Shown: piece after piece, positions 1 through 5,313 of the stretch | Position numbering within the stretch: position 1 is the first letter of the stretch | Layout of the letters: each line of letters starts with the position of its first letter | NCBI GenBank assembly: GCA_002333125.1 | Contig: DDBM01000144.1 | Location: 3,062 to 10,149, forward strand | Source of the DNA: Moraxellaceae bacterium UBA2032 | GTDB lineage: Bacteria > Pseudomonadota > Gammaproteobacteria > Pseudomonadales > Moraxellaceae | DNA: 7,088 bases | Reading direction: 5' to 3' | Position numbers and translations under genes: made by a program | The notes under the pieces: model-generated | What the model saw: the letters and a program-made list of their open reading frames with translations, nothing else | Database searches by the model: none | Told to the model about the DNA's origin: nothing

Positions 1-1
1 A

Positions 2-1288
2 GGTTATCAACAAGTAGAAGCTAATGCACATGGTGAAGTATTACGCTTATTAGAACGTAATGAGCCAATTCGAGGTAATGACCTCGTATTACACCTTGAT
101 TATGGCTTACAAAAAATGATTACCGAAAAACTGGCAGGTCGTCGTGGAGCAGTTGTTGCCATTGAGCCACGCACAGGCGGCATATTGGCTTTTGTTAGCA
201 CACCAAGTTTTGACCCTAATCCTTTTGTATCGGGTGTACCTAATACTTTATATCAATTTTGGCGTAATCATCCTGATATTCCTCTTTATAATCGAGCTTC
301 TCAAGGTGTTTATCCACCGGGTTCAACCATTAAGCCCTTTGCAGGCATGGGTGGCTTAAACTATAAATTAGTCGATTGGGATTTTAAAATTCATGACCGA
401 GGCTCTTTTAGCATTCCAGGTGATAACCATTTATTTAGAGATTGGAAAAAAACAGGGCATGGTGTGGTGGACTTACATCGCGCCGTAGAAATCTCGTGTG
501 ATACCTATTTTTATACTCTCGCCTATAAAATGGGGGTAGATAAGTTTCATGACTGGATGGCACAATTTGGCTTTGGTGCAGTCACAGGCATTGATTTATC
601 AGGTGAAAAAAGCGGCACTCTGCCTTCTGTGGCATGGAAACGTAAAACACTGAATGCGCCGTGGTACACAGGTGAGATGATTTCAGTGGGTATTGGTCAA
701 GGCTATTTTACTTCTACCCCACTACAATTAGCGATGGCAACTGCTATTATGGCTAATAAAGGCCAACATATTACGCCTCATTTACTCAAAAGCACCACAG
801 GCACACAAGCTTATACTGTTAATAATCAAAGTGATGGGAAAGTACAATTTTCGGGTGATGAAGCACAATGGGATTTAATGCACAAAGCGATGCGTGATGT
901 AGTACATGGCCGTGGTACCGCAGGTAATTTACGCAAAGACCTCGTGGGTTACGAAATGGCAGGAAAAACAGGCACAGCTCAAGTCAAAGGTATTAAACAA
1001 GGCCAACGCTACGACGAAAAATCATTAGACGAACGCCATTTAGACCATGCGTGGTTTATGGGCTTTGCACCTGTTGATAATCCTCAAGTGGCGGTTGCCG
1101 TGTTAGTCGAAAACGGTAAACATGGTAGCAGTACCGCAGGGCCAATTGCCAAAGCAGTATTTGACTATGTGATTCATCAAATGAATCACGATACATTAGC
1201 ACCCACAAATAGCACGTCAAACACCAACTTAAATAGTCCAGTCACTGCCACACCTAAACCGTTAACGCTTGAGACTGATAATGAATAG
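2..1288 (+). CDS. mrdA: Penicillin-binding protein 2 (peptidoglycan D,D-transpeptidase MrdA), 5'-truncated by window edge
   Basis: Class B penicillin-binding protein that cross-links peptidoglycan during cell elongation. It is anchored in the inner membrane with its catalytic domain in the periplasm and works with RodA. The frame is open from base 2, so the ATG at 116 is internal; 428 residues are visible and about 200 N-terminal residues (membrane anchor, pedestal) lie upstream. All three transpeptidase motifs are present in visible-residue numbering: S108-T-I-K with the nucleophilic serine (codon 323-325), S165-C-D as the SxN-equivalent (the SxD form is normal for PBP2), and K322-T-G-T. The stretch from 'LAGRRGAVVAIEPRTGG' to 'STPSFDPNPFVSG' is typical PBP2. 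The C-terminus is a Thr/Asn/Pro-rich, probably disordered tail of about 35 residues. The stop overlaps the rodA start by 8 bases, so the two are probably translationally coupled. Family identity is very secure. Confidence 0.96.
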   Translation, partial: GYQQVEANAHGEVLRLLERNEPIRGNDLVLHLDYGLQKMITEKLAGRRGAVVAIEPRTGGILAFVSTPSFDPNPFVSGVPNTLYQFWRNHPDIPLYNRASQGVYPPGSTIKPFAGMGGLNYKLVDWDFKIHDRGSFSIPGDNHLFRDWKKTGHGVVDLHRAVEISCDTYFYTLAYKMGVDKFHDWMAQFGFGAVTGIDLSGEKSGTLPSVAWKRKTLNAPWYTGEMISVGIGQGYFTSTPLQLAMATAIMANKGQHITPHLLKSTTGTQAYTVNNQSDGKVQFSGDEAQWDLMHKAMRDVVHGRGTAGNLRKDLVGYEMAGKTGTAQVKGIKQGQRYDEKSLDERHLDHAWFMGFAPVDNPQVAVAVLVENGKHGSSTAGPIAKAVFDYVIHQMNHDTLAPTNSTSNTNLNSPVTATPKPLTLETDNE

Positions 1289-2429
1289 TCGTCACTATTA
1301 CTATTTTTTGCGGCGTAACCCTAACACCACGCCCACCAAAAAATCTTATGCTCCTTGGTTAAAATGGCATATAGATTTACCCTTAATGACTTTGTTAATT
1401 TTAATTAATTTAGTCGGCTTATTACAGCTCTATAGTGCCTCTGGCAGTGATTTAGGTTTAGTCATTAAACAAGCAAGCAGTTTTATGATTGGTGTGCTGG
1501 CCATGCTGTTTATTGCCCAAATTCCACCACGTATTTATAAAGCAATGTCGCCGTGGTTATACCTTGGCATTGTAATTTTATTGGTGATGGTGGCTTTGTT
1601 TGGCACAGTGGCTATGGGGGCAAGACGTTGGCTCACCATTCCTCATGTTACACGTTTTCAACCTTCAGAATTTATGAAGCTTGCTATGCCAATGATGATG
1701 GCATGGTTTTTAGCAAACACCACACTCCCCCCTAAGTTTAAACATGTGGTGCTTGCTTTAGTTATTATTCTTATTCCTACCTTACTTATTGCGCGTCAAC
1801 CCGATTTAGGTACGGCACTATTAGTAACCTCAAGCGGATTTTTTGGCTTATTTTTGGCAGGATTACCGTGGTGGTTTTTAGGCTTATCTGTTTTAAGTGC
1901 TGCTGCGATTGCGCCTGTTGCATGGCATTTTTTGCATGATTATCAACAACAACGTATTTTGACTCTTATTAACCCAGAAGCTGACCCACTTGGCACAGGT
2001 TGGAATATTATTCAATCTAAAACCGCCATTGGCTCAGGTGGTTTAGGGGGCAAAGGCTGGCTTAATGGCACACAAGCCCATTTAGATTTTTTACCCGAAG
2101 GCCATACTGACTTTATTATTGCTACTTATTCTGAAGAGTTTGGCTTGATGGGCATCATTGCGCTGCTTACGCTATACAGTCTGATTTTAATACGCTGCTT
2201 ATATATAGCTACTACCGCCACCGATAGCTATAGCCGCTTATTAGCAGGCGCAATTAGCTTGTCGTTTTTTGTTTATGTTTTTGTCAACGCAGGAATGGTC
2301 AGTGGTATATTGCCTGTTGTGGGTGTGCCATTACCCTTTATTAGCTATGGCGGCACGGCAATGCTCACACTCCTGTCTGGTTTTGGTATTTTAATGTCAA
2401 TTCATACCCATAAAAAACTATTGGATTAA
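1281..2429 (+). CDS. rodA: RodA, SEDS-family peptidoglycan glycosyltransferase
   Basis: Polytopic inner-membrane SEDS protein that polymerises lipid II into glycan strands as partner of PBP2 in the elongasome. From the ATG it has 382 residues, against 370 in E. coli. It contains the SEDS blocks in order: 'LYSASGSD' after TM1, 'MGARRWL' with 'RFQPSEFMKLA', 'RQPDLGTALLV', 'DYQQQRI', 'IGSGGLGGKGW', 'FLPEGHTDF' and 'SGILPVVGVPLPFISYGG'. The Asp of HTDF (residue 277 from the ATG) aligns by motif with the essential D262 of E. coli RodA. The N-terminus carries about 30 extra, largely polar and basic residues before TM1. A TTG at 1269 is in frame four codons upstream, but the ATG at 1281 is preferred because it gives the usual short overlap with the mrdA stop (1281-1288). 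Only a weak GAG lies upstream, which fits coupling to mrdA. The mltB start follows after 3 bases. Confidence 0.95.
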   Translation: MNSRHYYYFLRRNPNTTPTKKSYAPWLKWHIDLPLMTLLILINLVGLLQLYSASGSDLGLVIKQASSFMIGVLAMLFIAQIPPRIYKAMSPWLYLGIVILLVMVALFGTVAMGARRWLTIPHVTRFQPSEFMKLAMPMMMAWFLANTTLPPKFKHVVLALVIILIPTLLIARQPDLGTALLVTSSGFFGLFLAGLPWWFLGLSVLSAAAIAPVAWHFLHDYQQQRILTLINPEADPLGTGWNIIQSKTAIGSGGLGGKGWLNGTQAHLDFLPEGHTDFIIATYSEEFGLMGIIALLTLYSLILIRCLYIATTATDSYSRLLAGAISLSFFVYVFVNAGMVSGILPVVGVPLPFISYGGTAMLTLLSGFGILMSIHTHKKLLD

Positions 2430-2432
2430 TTT

Positions 2433-3428
2433 ATGATTAAAAATTTAACTCTTTCTTTATTTACCCTTATTCCTATCACCTTTAATTATGCTTATTGTGG
2501 CGATTTTGATAACTACGACGCGCTAAAAACACTAATTAGCGAGGTAGAAAGCGAAGGCATTTACAGCAAAGCCGAGTTAAATGATTTGTTTTTTGAAGTA
2601 GAACGCCAAAAAGTGACTCTTGATTTAATGACTCGCCCTGCCGAATCAGTAGCACAATGGAAAGATTATCGACCACGATTTTTAACAGACAGAAATATTA
2701 GTAAAGGCGTAGATTTTTGGAATAGATACCATGAAGCTCTTGAAGTTGCCGAACAACAATTTGGTGTCCCCCCCGAAATTATGGTGGCGATTCTAGGCGT
2801 AGAAACACGTTATGGCGGCAACAAAGGCCGTCTAAAAGTCATTGACTCATTGGCAACACTTGCTTTTGACTTTCCACGCCGTAGCGAATATTTTACCAAA
2901 GAACTTAAAAATTTTTTAGCATTAAGCAAAGAACAAGGCTTAGACCCATTAACAGTTAAGGGCTCTTATGCAGGTGCTATGGGCTATCCACAATTTATGC
3001 CCTCTAGTTGGCGTAAACTAGGCATAGATTTTGACGGTGATAATAAAGCTGATTTAATCAATAACCCCATTGATGCCATTGGCTCAATTGGTAATTACTT
3101 TAAAGAAAATGGCTGGCAAGCCGAAGAAAATATTGCATTTAATGCAACAGCCGCCGAAGCTAATTATGATGACATCATTAACAACAAAGAGTTAAATACT
3201 ACTAACACCTTAGGCGAACTAAAAGCAAAAGGCTTGACCATACAAAGTACTTTGGCTGACTCGACTCCTGCCTCTGCCATACGTTTCGAGGGTGATAAGG
3301 GGACTGAATACTGGGTTGGTCTTAATAACTTTTATGTGATTACCACCTATAACCGCAGCACTATGTATGCAATGGCGGTATTTCAATTAAGCCAAGCTAT
3401 TAAAGAGGCCAAAAACAACCCCGATTAA
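2433..3428 (+). CDS. mltB: Lytic murein transglycosylase B
   Basis: Periplasmic lytic transglycosylase (Slt35/MltB type) that cleaves the MurNAc-GlcNAc bond to give 1,6-anhydro ends, making room for new glycan. It has 331 residues, a usual family length. The catalytic Glu is E124 in 'GVETRYGG'. The substrate-groove motif 'GSYAGAMGYPQFMPSSW' lies at 177-193. It is followed by an EF-hand-like calcium loop (D199, D201, D203, D207) and then 'DAIGSIGNYF', as in E. coli MltB. The C-terminal 'YWVGLNNFYVITTYNRS' block is also typical. The N-terminus is a hydrophobic export signal with Cys22, but the residue before it is Tyr, so it is not a canonical lipobox; cleavage by signal peptidase I after A20-Y21-C22 is more likely. 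The start lies 3 bases after the rodA stop with no strong Shine-Dalgarno sequence, which suggests coupling. It is the last gene before an intrinsic terminator. Confidence 0.93.
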   Translation: MIKNLTLSLFTLIPITFNYAYCGDFDNYDALKTLISEVESEGIYSKAELNDLFFEVERQKVTLDLMTRPAESVAQWKDYRPRFLTDRNISKGVDFWNRYHEALEVAEQQFGVPPEIMVAILGVETRYGGNKGRLKVIDSLATLAFDFPRRSEYFTKELKNFLALSKEQGLDPLTVKGSYAGAMGYPQFMPSSWRKLGIDFDGDNKADLINNPIDAIGSIGNYFKENGWQAEENIAFNATAAEANYDDIINNKELNTTNTLGELKAKGLTIQSTLADSTPASAIRFEGDKGTEYWVGLNNFYVITTYNRSTMYAMAVFQLSQAIKEAKNNPD

Positions 3429-3456
3429 TGTAACTTTACAGAACTAGGAGTGAGTT

Positions 3457-3485
3457 TAAGCACAGCTCCTGCTTGCTTAGTTTTT
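3457..3485 (+). terminator. Intrinsic terminator (possible attenuator) after mltB
   Basis: The left arm TAAGCA(C)AGC at 3457-3466 (C3463 bulged) pairs with GCTTGCTTA at 3471-3479 around a TCCT tetraloop, giving 9 base pairs. A G and then five Ts (3481-3485) follow. It closes the mrdA-rodA-mltB unit. The last T is only 14 bases before the next start codon, so read-through or a closely placed promoter must supply the PEBP gene. A competing weaker pairing, AGGAG 3446-3450 with CTCCT 3466-3470, is also possible. Confidence 0.7.
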
Positions 3486-3488
3486 ATT

Positions 3489-3492
3489 GAGG
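3489..3492 (+). promoter_or_regulatory. Ribosome binding site of the PEBP gene
   Basis: GAGG lies 7 bases before the ATG at 3500, immediately downstream of the terminator T-run. It supports this start over any internal one. Its closeness to the hairpin means the RNA structure could influence translation. Confidence 0.7.
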
Positions 3493-3499
3493 TCAAAAC

Positions 3500-4048
3500 A
3501 TGAATTTATTAAAACAGTTAATACTTGGTAGTGTTGTTTGTTATAGCAGCGTTGCAATGGCTTTTGAGCTAAGCAGCACTGACATTAAAGCTAATAGTAC
3601 CCTCACAGCAGCACAAGTTTTTAACGGCTTTGGCTGTACAGGCCAAAACACTTCACCTGCATTACAATGGAAAAATGCCCCTAAAGGTACAAAAAGCTTT
3701 GCCGTCACGGTATATGACCCCGATGCACCAACAGGCTCAGGATGGTGGCATTGGGTGGTTTATAATTTACCAGCCACAACAAATAGTCTTGCAACAGGTA
3801 TAGGCATTGAAAACAGCACTGCCTTACCCGAAGGTACACAACAAGGTCGCACCGATTTTGGTAGTTATAGTTTTGGTGGAGCTTGCCCACCTAAAGGGCA
3901 TGGCAAACATCGTTATATATTTAGTGTTTACGCCCTAAGCATCGACAAAATCGAAGTCCCTCTTGATGCAAGCCCTGCACTTATTGGCTATATGATTAAT
4001 GCCAATAAATTAGCAAAAGCAAGCTTTAGCGCAAAATATAACCGCTAA
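3500..4048 (+). CDS. Secreted YbhB/YbcL-family (PEBP, Raf-kinase-inhibitor-like) protein
   Basis: Small protein of the phosphatidylethanolamine-binding protein family, whose bacterial members have poorly defined roles (proposed anion or ligand binding, serine-protease inhibition). It has 182 residues. Residues 1-21 form a signal peptide with a clean AMA site before F22, so the mature protein should be periplasmic or secreted. Family motifs are clear: 'GCTGQNTSPALQW' (46-57), the ligand-pocket signature D73-P-D-A-P with 'GSGWWHWVVYNLP' (H84), and 'GGACPPKGHGKHRYIFSVYAL' (126-146). Cys46 and Cys129 could form a disulphide in the periplasm, which is inference. It sits between mltB and rlpA, where cell-wall loci of related bacteria usually have nothing, and is bounded by a hairpin on each side. 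It may therefore be an independent insertion into the locus rather than an operon member. Its composition looks like that of its neighbours. Confidence 0.9.
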   Translation: MNLLKQLILGSVVCYSSVAMAFELSSTDIKANSTLTAAQVFNGFGCTGQNTSPALQWKNAPKGTKSFAVTVYDPDAPTGSGWWHWVVYNLPATTNSLATGIGIENSTALPEGTQQGRTDFGSYSFGGACPPKGHGKHRYIFSVYALSIDKIEVPLDASPALIGYMINANKLAKASFSAKYNR

Positions 4049-4056
4049 GCCTATAA

Positions 4057-4077
4057 GGGCTGTATTTAATACAGCCC
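4057..4077 (+). terminator. Perfect hairpin just after the PEBP gene, terminator-like without a U-tract
   Basis: GGGCTGTAT and ATACAGCCC form a perfect 9-bp inverted repeat around TTA, starting 8 bases after the PEBP stop codon. The GC-rich base of the stem and its position suggest transcription termination or 3'-end protection of the mRNA. Neither strand has a T-run directly after it, so it is not a textbook intrinsic terminator. The nearest T-run is at 4092-4096. Confidence 0.5.
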
Positions 4078-4135
4078 AATCAACTGCTGAGTTTTTAAGC
4101 GGCTTTTGTCTATTCTGAAACATTTTATTGCACTT

Positions 4136-4152
4136 TTGGCATGTTTTAAGCA
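4136..4152 (+). promoter_or_regulatory. Sigma54-like -24/-12 motif (candidate)
   Basis: TTGGCATG, then TTTT, then AAGCA places the GG (4138-4139) and GC (4150-4151) dinucleotides 12 bases apart, as in sigma54 promoters (TTGGCACG-N4-TTGCA). The -24 half is strong; the -12 half keeps only GCA. It would start transcription near 4163, about 215 bases before rlpA. No enhancer site was identified, so this is only a candidate. Confidence 0.25.
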
Positions 4153-4289
4153 TAAAAACGTCCAATTGTTAAACAAAAAGCTTAGACCTTTACATAAAAA
4201 GTAGTTAACATTGCCCCTATCGTCGCCCAACTAATAAATAAAACATCTTTGGGCAAGTCATTAGCTTGTTAGAACAAATGCGAGTTTTC

Positions 4290-4317
4290 AGATTGATAAA
4301 TATGAGACCATCAATCT
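4290..4317. repeat. 8-bp perfect inverted repeat upstream of rlpA (possible operator)
   Basis: AGATTGAT (4290-4297) and ATCAATCT (4310-4317) are exact inverted copies separated by 12 bases. The arm centres lie 20 bases apart, about two helical turns, a geometry common for dimeric regulators. Three flanking T/A pairs (4286-4288 with 4319-4321) extend it past one mismatch. In RNA it would form a hairpin with a 12-base loop and no T-run, so a DNA-level role seems likelier. Confidence 0.55.
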
Positions 4318-4320
4318 AAA
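4293..4320 (+). promoter_or_regulatory. Candidate sigma70-type promoter for rlpA
   Basis: A -35-like TTGATA (4293-4298, 5 of 6 to consensus) and a -10-like TCTAAA (4315-4320, 4 of 6) are separated by 16 bases, which would put the start near 4327, about 50 bases before the ATG. Alternatives such as TTGAAA at 4333 have poorer -10 partners. The promoter lies inside the inverted repeat at 4290-4317, which fits operator control but is inference. Confidence 0.35.
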
Positions 4321-4323
4321 ACA

Positions 4324-4336
4324 TCAACGTCGTTGA
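4324..4336. repeat. 13-base perfect palindrome TCAACG-T-CGTTGA upstream of rlpA
   Basis: TCAACG and CGTTGA flank a single central T. Its half-site ATCAAC/GTTGA resembles the ATCAAT/ATTGAT half-sites of the adjacent inverted repeat, so the two dyads may be recognised by one protein. With a 1-base centre it cannot form a good RNA hairpin, favouring a protein-binding site. It would lie over the predicted transcription start. Confidence 0.5.
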
Positions 4337-4365
4337 AATTGCGTATATGTTCTACCTAAATGTCT

Positions 4366-4370
4366 AGGAG
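4366..4370 (+). promoter_or_regulatory. Ribosome binding site of rlpA
   Basis: AGGAG lies 8 bases before the ATG at 4379. It is the strongest Shine-Dalgarno sequence in the window, fixes this start codon, and fits a gene translated from its own mRNA rather than by coupling. Confidence 0.85.
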
Positions 4371-4378
4371 TAATACCG

Positions 4379-5254
4379 ATGACATCTCGCAATTTGAATA
4401 AACGTAATACTGCCTTATTAAGCATATTACTTACGGCTTGCTTAACTGGTAGCGCGACTGCTGGTAATACAATTTATTTTTCTACCCTTAGTAATAGTAA
4501 CGCTGATGCTATTAACGAGCTAGTGAATGCCAAGCAACCAGCTACTAACAATCTTTCTGATAGCACAACACTAAACGCTAACGAAGAAATTCCCGAAGCA
4601 GAACCTTTTGTTCAATCAGACCTGCAATATACCGTATCAGGCAAAAGATATACTGTTTTAGCTAAAGCAAAAAACTTTAAACAAGTTGGTTTAGCTTCTT
4701 GGTATGGTAAAAAGTTTCATGGCCGCACCACAGCAAGCGGCGAAGAATATGATATGCACGAACTAACCGCAGCACATAAAACTTTGCCTATTCCTTGTTA
4801 CGCCCGTGTGACTAATCAAGAGAATGGCAAAAGTGTGATTGTTAAAATCAATGATCGTGGCCCTTTTCACTCTAGTCGTATTCTTGATGTGTCTAAAAGT
4901 GCTGCCGCTAAATTGGGTATGCTCAAAAAAGGTACAACCAAAATTAAGCTAGAAGTCATTAGCAGTGCTGATGATGAAAGAAGCGTTATTGCTGCTAATG
5001 AGCCTGCCCCTGCGCCACAAGTACCGCAATTTTTTGTACAGGTTGGCTCATTTAGCTCTGAAGGTAACGCCCTTAACTTGCAAAACAAATTGTCTAGTTT
5101 AATTGCATTGCCTATAGAAGTGACGAATGCTCACAATAATGCAGCCATTCACAAAGTACAAATTGGCCCTTTTGTGGATGAAGCGACCGCTAAAAAAGCA
5201 AGTCAATATGTTTTACAAGTTGCCGCGCTTAACCCTGTAGTTATCAGACAATAA
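4379..5254 (+). CDS. rlpA: RlpA-type septal-ring lytic transglycosylase with SPOR domain, predicted lipoprotein
   Basis: Outer-membrane lipoprotein that cleaves glycan strands lacking stem peptides, mainly at division sites, helping daughter cells separate. It has 291 residues. The signal sequence ends in a good lipobox L18-T-A-C21 with Leu at +2, which predicts outer-membrane sorting. A low-complexity Asn/Ser-rich linker (about 35-80) leads to the double-psi beta-barrel core, from 'VGLASWYGKKFHGRTTASGEEYD' to 'LEVI' (about 103-194). E122, H133 and D159 (in 'ASGEE', 'AAHKTLP' and 'NDRGPF') match the residues needed for activity in P. aeruginosa RlpA, so it should be active, unlike the apparently inactive E. 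coli homologue. A Pro/Ala linker precedes the SPOR domain (about 217-291, 'FFVQVGSFSSEGNA' and 'KVQIGPF'), which binds denuded glycan. It lies downstream of mltB as in pseudomonads, but is separated from it by a PEBP gene and 330 bases with their own control signals. Confidence 0.93.
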   Translation: MTSRNLNKRNTALLSILLTACLTGSATAGNTIYFSTLSNSNADAINELVNAKQPATNNLSDSTTLNANEEIPEAEPFVQSDLQYTVSGKRYTVLAKAKNFKQVGLASWYGKKFHGRTTASGEEYDMHELTAAHKTLPIPCYARVTNQENGKSVIVKINDRGPFHSSRILDVSKSAAAKLGMLKKGTTKIKLEVISSADDERSVIAANEPAPAPQVPQFFVQVGSFSSEGNALNLQNKLSSLIALPIEVTNAHNNAAIHKVQIGPFVDEATAKKASQYVLQVAALNPVVIRQ

Positions 5255-5272
5255 TTATCTAATACCTACACT

Positions 5273-5302
5273 AAAAAACTGGACACATTGTTCAGTTTTT
5301 TT
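5273..5302. terminator. Bidirectional intrinsic terminator between rlpA and the patatin gene
   Basis: AAAAAACTGGAC (5273-5284) pairs with GTTCAGTTTTTT (5290-5301) around an ACATT loop; one pair is G-U on the plus strand. The T-run at 5296-5302 serves plus-strand transcripts, and the A-run at 5273-5278 reads as a U-run for minus-strand transcripts. It lies 18 bases after the rlpA stop and 11 bases after the stop of the convergent gene, so it can end both. Confidence 0.85.
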
Positions 5303-5313
5303 ATGGCTGTAGT

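Larger units (their letters stand above)
4049..4378. other. 330-base non-coding region between the PEBP gene and rlpA
   Basis: No convincing open reading frame or tRNA-like fold was seen. In order it holds the PEBP hairpin (4057-4077), a sigma54-like motif (4136-4152), a set of mutually exclusive arms TTGCCC/GCCCAA/TTGGGCAA (4211-4256), a short dyad TTGTT-AG-AACAA (4266-4277), a long inverted repeat (4290-4317), a compact palindrome (4324-4336) and the rlpA Shine-Dalgarno (4366-4370). It is long for a cell-wall gene cluster that is otherwise packed, so it most likely carries the rlpA promoter and its control sites, or a small RNA. No function is demonstrated. Confidence 0.6.

Noticed and set aside
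116..118. ATG at 116 as the start of mrdA
   Set aside because: The frame stays open to base 2 and the upstream residues ('EANAHGEVLRLLERNEPIRGNDLVLHLD', split here only for reference to bases 20-103) fit PBP2, so this Met is internal.
144..359. 71-codon frame on the plus strand
   Set aside because: It is a shadow of mrdA in another frame, with no family resemblance and no ribosome binding site.
1269..1280. TTG at 1269 as the start of rodA
   Set aside because: It adds only four residues, is a rarer start codon and lacks a better Shine-Dalgarno; the ATG at 1281 gives the usual 8-base overlap with the mrdA stop.
3705..3890. 61-codon frame on the minus strand inside the PEBP gene
   Set aside because: It is antisense to well-conserved PEBP motifs and has no recognisable content; chance open frame.
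4023..4050. Hairpin across the PEBP stop codon (GCTTTAGCG with CGCTAAGC)
   Set aside because: It needs a bulge and an 11-base loop and overlaps coding sequence; the perfect hairpin at 4057-4077 is the better 3'-end structure.
4266..4277. Short dyad TTGTT-AG-AACAA as an operator
   Set aside because: A 5-bp AT-rich dyad is expected by chance in such a region; it is kept only as a note in the non-coding entry.
4867..5088. 73-codon frame on the minus strand inside rlpA
   Set aside because: It is antisense to the RlpA core and SPOR linker; its low-complexity Leu/Ser/Ala composition reflects the complementary strand of rlpA.
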